The position numbers and the translations under genes are program-made. Shown in pieces: positions 1 through 4,678 of a DNA stretch of 5,851 nucleotides. Positions within the stretch are counted from its first letter, which is position 1; each line of letters opens with the position of its first letter. Below the pieces are notes generated by a model, which was not told where the DNA came from, did not search any database, and saw nothing but the letters and a program-made list of their open reading frames with translations. Where the stretch lies: the NCBI GenBank assembly GCA_050117725.1, contig JASFME010000147.1, forward strand, positions 1 through 5,851. Reading direction: 5' to 3'. This DNA is from JASFJH01 sp050117725. Its GTDB lineage: Bacteria; Pseudomonadota; Gammaproteobacteria; AKS1.

Positions 1-176
1 AGGATCAGCTGACGGGCAGCTTCAATGTTTTCGTTTTCCCGCAGGTCGACAGCCAGCGCGTATTCTTCCTCGGCGGTGAGCATGGGAATGCTGTTGGCGG
101 CAGTGATATAACTGCCCAGGTTCGCCGTTGGCGAAGCTGCCAGTCGCAGTTCCAGGTTTTTGCTCATGTTGCTCAT
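1..176 (-). CDS. rpoH: RNA polymerase heat-shock sigma factor RpoH (sigma-32), N-terminal part
   Basis: This is the 5' end of a gene that runs off the left edge; 58 complete codons are visible. The translation begins MSNMSKNLEL and continues with NLGSYITAANSIPMLTAEEE and then ENIEAARQLI. This matches the start of sigma-32 proteins, where a short leader is followed by an N-L-x-S-Y-I-x-A-A-N segment and the P-M-L-x-x-E-E segment of sigma region 1.2. RpoH directs RNA polymerase to chaperone and protease genes during heat or envelope-protein stress. The ATG at 176 is chosen because a strong Shine-Dalgarno sequence (GAGGGGG, 182-188) sits 5 nt upstream. A second in-frame ATG at 167 is possible but too far from that site. 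Its position downstream of ftsY-ftsE-ftsX is the usual gammaproteobacterial arrangement, although here a cyclase gene intervenes. Core-binding and promoter-binding regions 2 and 4 lie outside the window, so completeness cannot be judged. Confidence 0.93.
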   Translation of the reverse strand, partial: MSNMSKNLELRLAASPTANLGSYITAANSIPMLTAEEEYALAVDLRENENIEAARQLI

Positions 177-181
177 TTACG

Positions 182-188
182 CCCCCTC
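182..188 (-). promoter_or_regulatory. Strong ribosome binding site of rpoH
   Basis: On the minus strand GAGGGGG is followed by the 5-nt spacer CGTAA and then ATG. It is one of the best Shine-Dalgarno matches in the window and fixes the rpoH start at 176 rather than at the in-frame ATG at 167. Confidence 0.75.
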
Positions 189-213
189 ATTAGTGGTATA
201 TGCGTGAACACTT

Positions 214-243
214 ATATTAGCACTCATGCGATATGAGTGCCAA
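214..243 (-). promoter_or_regulatory. Putative sigma70-type promoter of rpoH
   Basis: Reading the minus strand, TTGGCA (238-243) matches 5 of 6 bases of the -35 consensus TTGACA. TAATAT (214-219) matches 4 of 6 bases of the -10 consensus, and the spacer is 18 bp. A start near 207 would give a leader of about 30 nt. The alternative -10 TATAAG just downstream would need a 21-bp spacer from the same -35 and is less likely. The whole spacer is occupied by the CIRCE palindrome, so a bound repressor should block polymerase. This is inferred from sequence only. Confidence 0.55.
217..243. promoter_or_regulatory. CIRCE element (HrcA operator) upstream of rpoH
   Basis: The plus strand reads TTAGCACTC, nine bases, then GAGTGCCAA. 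The known CIRCE consensus, bound by the heat-labile repressor HrcA, is TTAGCACTC-N9-GAGTGCTAA. Arm length and the N9 spacing both match, and 17 of 18 arm bases agree. The single departure (C for T at 241) is, on the minus strand, the G of the putative -35 box TTGGCA. Internally, GCACTCAT (220-227) and ATGAGTGC (233-240) form a perfect 8-bp inverted repeat. The element lies about 40 bp upstream of the rpoH start codon and spans the region between the putative -35 and -10 boxes, a typical repressing position. No hrcA gene is in the window, so its presence elsewhere in the genome is inferred. Confidence 0.88.
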
Positions 244-296
244 ATCTGCGGAAAGTTCCACATTCAGAGCAATGATATATAAATCAACAAGATAGG

Positions 297-1652
297 TTAT
301 GCCGAGGCGGCGACTGCATCCTGTGGACCGTTGTCGGTGGCAATACAGACACGGTTACGGCCGCGTTCCTTGGCAGCGTACAGGGCCTTGTCGGCATGCG
401 CGAGCAGGCCGGTCAGATCGGTTTGCGGGTGGTTCGAGGTGCTGGCGACGCCGACGCTGACCGTGATATCGACACCGGCCGGGCAGAGTTGCTCGACTTT
501 CTGCCGGAGTTGTTCGCCGAGCTGGCGGCCGCGTTCGCAGTCCGTGTTGGCGAAGATCACCGAGAATTCCTCGCCGCCAAAGCGCACCACCATGTCATCG
601 GGGAACATCTGGTTGAGCTGTTCACCCAGCCCGGCGAGCACGTGGTCACCGGTCAGGTGCCCCAGTTCATCGTTGATCTTCTTGAAGAAATCGATGTCCA
701 TGATCATCGCCGTGACGGGCTGGTTCTGGGCGCTGCGGAAGAACTTATTGCCGTGATCGAGCAGGTAGCGCTTGCTGCGCACGCCGGTCAGGCTGTCGGT
801 CGTGGCCAGGCGGCTCATTTCCTCGGCCTGGTGCTTCAGGGCGATAAATTGCTGCTTGATGAGCAGCAGCGAGCGGATTCGGGCAATGAAGATTTCTTCG
901 TAAATCGGTTTGGTGACAAAGTCGTTGGCGCCGGCGTGAAACACCTCGGCCTGTTTCTTCTGGTTATCCGTGACCGTGATCACGAGCACCGGCATTTCCT
1001 GTTGCGAGTAATGGAAACGCGTGCGGATCGCGTGCAGCAGATCGCCACCGGTCAACTTGCCCTTGAGGAAGAAGTCCGTGACGATAATGTCGAAGCCCTC
1101 GTCTTCGCTGACCCAGCCATTGGCCACGCCTTCCAGCAATTCGAGTGCCTGCTCGGCATGCGTGACGTGCACGACCTTGAGGCCGTGTTTTTCCATGATA
1201 CGGCGCGTGATGGCGGCGGCGGTCGGACTGTCCTCGACATACAGGATCTTGCCGACCAGCCCCGAGTTGCGCTGCAGGAACGACTTGATGAACTCGATGA
1301 ACTGTTTGTAACCGCTCGATTTGTCGAAATAGTCGGTGACCCCCGCGGCAAAACCCTCGCGCAGCAGGCGGGTATCGGCATCGCCGGAGACGACAATGAC
1401 CGGCGTGTAATGATGGCGTTCGGAACTACGGATTTTGCGACACAGGTCGAGGCCGTCCAGATCCGGCAGCATCAGGGAGGTCGTGATCAGGTCAAAGCGT
1501 TCGAAATTACCAAGGCGACTCAGGGCCTCGGCAGCGGTGGCGCAGGCGGTAATGCGTACATTATCCAGCTCGTTTTTGAGAATGCGTGAAATAATCGTGC
1601 GGGAGACTTCCGAACCGTCCACCACCATGATGCTTGTCTGGCGTGCTGGCAT
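297..1652 (-). CDS. Two-receiver diguanylate cyclase response regulator (REC-REC-GGDEF)
   Basis: This 451-residue protein should make cyclic di-GMP from two GTP in the cytoplasm. Residues about 7-128 form a first receiver-like domain, about 134-268 a second receiver, and about 284-437 a GGDEF domain. The active-site loop is GGEEF (359-363), preceded by TDSLTG (285-290) and the metal-binding MDIDFFKKIND stretch from 318. Receiver 2 keeps the phosphorylation set: E140/D141, acceptor D193, T226 and K248. Receiver 1 has D12 followed by G13 and has S59 where the acceptor aspartate belongs; K111 remains. The inhibitory I-site RxxD, expected just before GGEEF, reads FPDD (350-353), so its arginine is lost. 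Domain order and length resemble Caulobacter PleD, but the gene should not be called pleD. No membrane segment or signal peptide is visible. No sensor kinase is adjacent. It lies between ftsX and rpoH with gaps of 181 and 120 bp and probably has its own promoter. The ATG at 1652 gives a complete first receiver; its ribosome site (AGGGG, about 9 nt upstream) is moderate. Confidence 0.93.
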   Translation of the reverse strand: MPARQTSIMVVDGSEVSRTIISRILKNELDNVRITACATAAEALSRLGNFERFDLITTSLMLPDLDGLDLCRKIRSSERHHYTPVIVVSGDADTRLLREGFAAGVTDYFDKSSGYKQFIEFIKSFLQRNSGLVGKILYVEDSPTAAAITRRIMEKHGLKVVHVTHAEQALELLEGVANGWVSEDEGFDIIVTDFFLKGKLTGGDLLHAIRTRFHYSQQEMPVLVITVTDNQKKQAEVFHAGANDFVTKPIYEEIFIARIRSLLLIKQQFIALKHQAEEMSRLATTDSLTGVRSKRYLLDHGNKFFRSAQNQPVTAMIMDIDFFKKINDELGHLTGDHVLAGLGEQLNQMFPDDMVVRFGGEEFSVIFANTDCERGRQLGEQLRQKVEQLCPAGVDITVSVGVASTSNHPQTDLTGLLAHADKALYAAKERGRNRVCIATDNGPQDAVAASA

Positions 1653-1680
1653 CCTGCGTTACCCCTGAGTGTGATCTTCC

Positions 1681-1710
1681 ATTATAATTATTATTATTTA
1701 TTGTAGTTAA
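1681..1710 (-). promoter_or_regulatory. Putative sigma70-type promoter of the diguanylate cyclase gene
   Basis: On the minus strand there is a perfect -10 box, TATAAT (1681-1686). It lies 18 bp downstream of TTAACT (1705-1710), which matches 4 of 6 bases of the -35 consensus. The spacer is almost entirely A and T with AAT-type triplet repeats, unlike the GC-rich genes on either side. A start near 1674 would give a leader of about 22 nt before the ATG at 1652. This supports independent transcription of the cyclase gene from ftsX. Confidence 0.55.
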
Positions 1711-1716
1711 GTTATT

Positions 1717-1740
1717 GAACAGGCTGGTAAAGCCTGATTC
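1717..1740. repeat. Small hairpin between ftsX and the cyclase gene
   Basis: CAGGCT (1720-1725) and AGCCTG (1731-1736) form a perfect 6-bp stem with a 5-nt loop. GAA (1717-1719) and TTC (1738-1740) extend it to 9 bp with one bulged A at 1737. It lies just upstream of the putative cyclase promoter and about 95 bp past the ftsX stop. The following minus-strand sequence is AT-rich but has no run of T, so it is at best a weak terminator or an RNA-processing structure. Confidence 0.35.
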
Positions 1741-1833
1741 TATTCTGGCAGGCGCAGGGGGAATTAGCAATCTGGATCGGACCGGCCCCGGATAAAAGGC
1801 GGCAGGTGGCCGACAGGCGGCAATGGTGGCTGG

Positions 1834-2757
1834 TCAGGCCGGTTCGATGGCGTGCAGGTGGCGGCTCACCGCGAGCCAGGCACCCGCCAGGCCGAGCAGG
1901 ACACTGCTGCCAAGCAATACGAGCGTGGTCAGGCCATCGAGCGTGGCCAGTCGGTAATCGCTCTGGTACAGGGTGGCCAGGTGGTTGACCGGCTCGCTGA
2001 GAAACCATAATGCGAGGCTGCCGAGCAGCCAGCTGAGCAGACCGCCGAACAGGCCGTAAAAAAAGCCCGTGTACAGGAAGGGGCGGCGGACAAAGGTATT
2101 CGTGCCCCCGACCAGTTTCATGACCTCGATCTCCTCGCGGCGGTTCTCGATGGCCAGGCGGATAGTGTTGCCGACGATCAGCAGCACGGCCAGCGCCAGC
2201 AACGCGGCCAGCACAAGTACCCCTTGCCGGCCAATGTCCATGATCGCGTACAGGCGGCGGATCCACTGCATGTCGAGCTGGGCCAGGTCGATTTCCTCGT
2301 AGCCGTTGAAGTCGGCGAGCAGGCTTTCGATGATCTCGACACGATCATAGTCGGCCAGAGGGTAGACCACGATCACGGGCGGGAAGGGGTTTTCCTCGAG
2401 TGCATCGAGTGCTTCGCCAAAGCCGGAGTGCTCGCGGAATTCGTTCATCGCCGCCTCGCGGCTGATGACCTCGACGCGCGCCACCTCGCGACGTTGGCCG
2501 ATGCGTTCGGCGAGGCCGTTGATACGATCCGTGCTAACGTCCGCCTTTATAAAGAGTGATATTTGCGCCGCCGTATCCCAGTTGCGGGTCACGTGTTGTG
2601 CGTTTTGCAGCAGCACGTGCAGGCCGACCGGCAGGGCCAGCGCAATACCGACCACGGCCACGGTCATGAGCGTCGACACGGGTGTGCCGGACAGCCTGCC
2701 GAGGGTTTCCATGCACACCTGCAGGTGGCGCAACAGGTAGACCTTCGGCGAGATCAT
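1834..2757 (-). CDS. ftsX: Cell-division ABC-transporter-like permease FtsX
   Basis: This 307-residue inner-membrane protein is the partner of the ATPase FtsE. FtsEX joins the divisome and, in gammaproteobacteria, controls septal peptidoglycan splitting through the periplasmic activator EnvC and its amidases rather than transporting a substrate. Four hydrophobic segments are visible at about 28-50, 176-200, 228-253 and 276-297. A periplasmic domain of about 125 residues lies between the first two, which is the FtsX topology. The segment RREEIEVMKLVGGTNTFVRRPF (from 206) is the conserved cytoplasmic loop after the second membrane segment, expected to contact FtsE. The N-terminal cytoplasmic tail is short, about 27 residues, compared with the longer tail of E. 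coli FtsX. The ATG at 2757 overlaps the ftsE stop as ATGA and has GAGG 7 nt upstream, so start and translational coupling are well supported. Confidence 0.96.
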   Translation of the reverse strand: MISPKVYLLRHLQVCMETLGRLSGTPVSTLMTVAVVGIALALPVGLHVLLQNAQHVTRNWDTAAQISLFIKADVSTDRINGLAERIGQRREVARVEVISREAAMNEFREHSGFGEALDALEENPFPPVIVVYPLADYDRVEIIESLLADFNGYEEIDLAQLDMQWIRRLYAIMDIGRQGVLVLAALLALAVLLIVGNTIRLAIENRREEIEVMKLVGGTNTFVRRPFLYTGFFYGLFGGLLSWLLGSLALWFLSEPVNHLATLYQSDYRLATLDGLTTLVLLGSSVLLGLAGAWLAVSRHLHAIEPA

Positions 2758-3431
2758 TGCACCACCTCGCTGTCACCGCCCTGGATCAGGCGGCCGTCTT
2801 TCAGGGTCAGCATGCGTGTACCCATGCTGCGGATCAGGTCGAGATCGTGGCTCGCGATCAGGGTCGTGACGCCGACATCATTGAACTCGCGGAACAGGTT
2901 CATGATCTCGCGCGACAGCTCCGGGTCGAGGTTGCCGGTCGGCTCGTCGGCGAGGATCACGGGCGGCTTGTTGACCACGGCGCGGGCAATACCGACGCGT
3001 TGCTGCTGGCCGCCGGACAGCGTGATCGGGTAACTCTTTTCCTTGTTGAGCAGGCCGACCTTGTCGAGCGCGGCGCGCACACGCTTGCCGATCTCGCGGT
3101 GCTCGAAGCCGGCGATCACAAGTGGCAGCGCGACATTGTCGAACACGGTGCGGTCGAACAGCAGTTTGTGGTCCTGGAAGATCATGCCGATGTTGCGGCG
3201 CACATAGGGGATGCGGCGCGTACCGACCCTGGACAGGTTTTCGCCGTTGACGATTACCTGGCCGCGCGTCGCACGGATCAGCAGGGCGATGAGTTTCAGC
3301 AGCGTGCTCTTGCCGGCGCCGGAGTGGCCGGTCAAAAACGCCATCTCGCCCGAGTCGAGCTGGAAGCTGACATCGCTCAGGGCATCCTGGCTGCCCGGGT
3401 AGCGTTTGCTGACGTGATGAAACTCAATCAT
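2754..3431 (-). CDS. ftsE: Cell-division ATP-binding protein FtsE
   Basis: This 225-residue ABC ATPase powers FtsX in the divisome. Counting from the ATG at 3431, the Walker A motif GHSGAGKS is at 35-42, the Q-loop glutamine at Q86 (in IFQDHKLLFD), the signature LSGGQQQR at 138-145, Walker B VILADEPT at 158-165 with catalytic E163, and the switch histidine at H195. All catalytic elements are intact, and the start MIEFHHVSKRY is typical of FtsE. The reading frame stays open upstream to a GTG at 3527, which would add 32 residues. That extension contains no recognisable family sequence and runs through inverted-repeat DNA, so I reject it. The ATG at 3431 has only a distant AAAGG, about 16 nt upstream, so initiation may be weak or structure-dependent. 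It overlaps ftsX by 4 bp and follows ftsY after a 139-bp gap. Confidence 0.95.
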   Translation of the reverse strand: MIEFHHVSKRYPGSQDALSDVSFQLDSGEMAFLTGHSGAGKSTLLKLIALLIRATRGQVIVNGENLSRVGTRRIPYVRRNIGMIFQDHKLLFDRTVFDNVALPLVIAGFEHREIGKRVRAALDKVGLLNKEKSYPITLSGGQQQRVGIARAVVNKPPVILADEPTGNLDPELSREIMNLFREFNDVGVTTLIASHDLDLIRSMGTRMLTLKDGRLIQGGDSEVVQ

Positions 3432-3467
3432 GTTGGCGCAAGCATTGCCTTTATAATTATGTACCGC

Positions 3468-3518
3468 GTTTTTTATACCCCTCCATCCATAGTGGGGCAG
3501 GGGTGAGGGTGAAAAAAC
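3468..3518. repeat. Imperfect inverted repeat before ftsE, competing with the next hairpin
   Basis: Plus-strand arms are 3468-3483 and 3505-3518. GTTTTTT (3468-3474) pairs with AAAAAAC (3512-3518) and CCCTC (3479-3483) pairs with GAGGG (3505-3509), separated by a small internal loop. The terminal loop is about 21 nt. In the minus-strand transcript the upstream arm of this structure is also one arm of the hairpin at 3508-3528, so the two cannot form together. Function is unknown. Confidence 0.35.
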
Positions 3519-3528
3519 CGTTTTCACC
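3508..3528. repeat. Perfect 8-bp hairpin between ftsY and ftsE
   Basis: GGTGAAAA (3508-3515) and TTTTCACC (3521-3528) form a perfect stem with a 5-nt loop. In the ftsY-ftsE transcript it lies about 80 nt before the ftsE start. It is not followed by a clean T-run on the minus strand (TTTTCACCCTCACC), so it does not look like a standard intrinsic terminator. Confidence 0.5.
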
Positions 3529-3537
3529 GCTTCCCTG

Positions 3538-3565
3538 ATTCATCACCGATAAAACGGGGATGAAT
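3538..3565. repeat. 11-bp hairpin just after the ftsY stop codon
   Basis: ATTCATCACCG (3538-3548) pairs with CGGGGATGAAT (3555-3565) across a 6-nt loop, with a single mismatch (3545 with 3558). It begins 5 nt after the ftsY stop. On the minus strand it is followed by CAGGGAAG, not T residues, so it is more likely an mRNA-stabilising or processing structure at the ftsY 3' end than a full terminator. Confidence 0.5.
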
Positions 3566-3570
3566 ATATA

Positions 3571-4554
3571 TCAGTCAGTTGTCGCGAACAGCGCCTGGAT
3601 AAACTCTTCGGCATCAAATTCACGCAGATCATCAATGCCCTCGCCGACGCCGATGTAGCGGATCGGCAGGCCGGTCTGTTCGGCAATAGAAAAGATAATA
3701 CCGCCTTTTGCCGTGCCATCAAGCTTGGTCAGCGTGATGCCGGTCAGGCCGACCGCCTCGTTGAACTGCAAGGTCTGCGACAGGGCGTTCTGGCCGGTGC
3801 CGGCGTCGAGCACGATCATGACCTCGTGCGGCGCCTCGGCATCGAGCTTGGCCATGACGCGCTTGACCTTGGCCAGTTCCTCCATGAGGTTGCTCTTCGT
3901 ATGCAGGCGACCGGCCGTGTCGGCGATCAGCACATCGATGTTGCGCGCCTGCGCGGCCTGCAGTGCGTCGAAGATTACCGAGGCCGAATCGGCACCGGTA
4001 TGCTGGGCAATGACCGGCACGTCGTTGCGTTCCCCCCAGGTCTGCAACTGCTCGACCGCGGCGGCGCGGAAGGTATCACCGGCGGCGAGCATGACGCTGC
4101 GCCCGGCCTGGTGCAGGTGGCGGGCGAGCTTGCCGATGGTCGTGGTCTTGCCGGCGCCGTTGACACCGACGACGAGGATCACGAACGGTTTGTCCTGTTG
4201 CGGGATGACGAGTGGCCGGCTGCACGGCGCGAGGATCGCGGCGAGGTCTTCGCGCAGCGCCTGCAGCAGTGCCTCGCCGTCAGCGAGCTCGTTGCGCGAC
4301 AGGCGCGCGGTCAGGTCCTGCATGATGCGTTGCGTGGCCGTGATGCCGACATCGGCGGTCAGCAACTGCGTCTCGATATCCTCGAACAGTTCGTCATCGA
4401 TCTGCTTGCTGCCGAGCACGAGGCTGGACAGCGCATCGGTCAGGCCGCCGCGGGTCTTGCCGAGGCGGTCTTTCAGGCGGCCGAACAGGCCGCGTTTTTT
4501 CTCGGCCTGTTCCGGTGTGTCAGGAGAATCTTTTTTCTTGCCGAAACCAAACAT
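3571..4554 (-). CDS. ftsY: Signal recognition particle receptor FtsY
   Basis: This 327-residue GTPase docks the SRP-ribosome complex at the inner membrane so that membrane proteins are inserted during translation. Residues about 1-40 form a short, charged, lysine-rich leader; KKRGLFGRLKDRLGKTRGGL (19-38) looks like the amphipathic membrane-targeting segment next to the N domain. The four-helix N domain follows to about 110, then the G domain. G-domain motifs are the P-loop GVNGAGKT (130-137), DTFRAAA (160-166), DTAGR (212-216), TKLDG (276-280) and the closing GVGE (302-305). All are intact. The acidic A domain that makes E. coli FtsY about 500 residues long is largely absent, a common short form. 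The ATG at 4554 begins MFGFGKKK, a typical FtsY start, though its ribosome site is weak. It is first in the ftsY-ftsE-ftsX cluster and diverges from the M16 protease gene with 124 bp between them. Confidence 0.97.
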   Translation of the reverse strand: MFGFGKKKDSPDTPEQAEKKRGLFGRLKDRLGKTRGGLTDALSSLVLGSKQIDDELFEDIETQLLTADVGITATQRIMQDLTARLSRNELADGEALLQALREDLAAILAPCSRPLVIPQQDKPFVILVVGVNGAGKTTTIGKLARHLHQAGRSVMLAAGDTFRAAAVEQLQTWGERNDVPVIAQHTGADSASVIFDALQAAQARNIDVLIADTAGRLHTKSNLMEELAKVKRVMAKLDAEAPHEVMIVLDAGTGQNALSQTLQFNEAVGLTGITLTKLDGTAKGGIIFSIAEQTGLPIRYIGVGEGIDDLREFDAEEFIQALFATTD

Positions 4555-4678
4555 ACTTTACAACTGTCTCAGGCTACTGGAGCATAGGACCGGCAAATAT
4601 AAACAGGTGCCAGTCGGTGATTGGGAGGCTATCCTAGCATCCCCGGGCACCGCGCCGAAAACTGAATTAACGGGAAGT
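4555..4678. promoter_or_regulatory. Divergent intergenic region between ftsY and the M16 protease gene
   Basis: This 124-bp gap must hold promoters for both divergent genes. An AT-rich island at 4595-4603 offers a -10-like sequence on each strand: TATAAA at 4598-4603 (+) and TATATT at 4596-4601 (-). Neither has a convincing -35 box at 16-18 bp, so I do not assign exact promoters. No operator-like palindrome longer than a few bases was seen. Confidence 0.35.

Noticed and set aside
245..268. Possible terminator hairpin between the cyclase stop and the rpoH promoter
   Set aside because: The pairing is broken (TCTG/CAGA plus a short stem with a wobble and a tiny loop) and no T-run follows, so I do not call a terminator.
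396..1589. Long plus-strand open frame of 397 residues opposite the cyclase gene
   Set aside because: It is a GC-driven antisense shadow. Its translation shows no family motifs, while the opposite strand encodes a clear REC-REC-GGDEF protein throughout.
1768..1800. GC-rich imperfect inverted repeat after ftsX as a terminator
   Set aside because: Only about five pairs form, with a bulge, and no U-tract follows on the minus strand.
2682..3506. Plus-strand open frame of 274 residues across ftsE and the ftsX start
   Set aside because: It is an antisense shadow of conserved ABC ATPase coding sequence, with no motifs of its own.
3480..3515. CCCTCACCCC-type sequence resembling a dispersed intergenic repeat
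   Set aside because: There is only one copy in the window. Membership of a dispersed repeat family cannot be shown without the rest of the genome.
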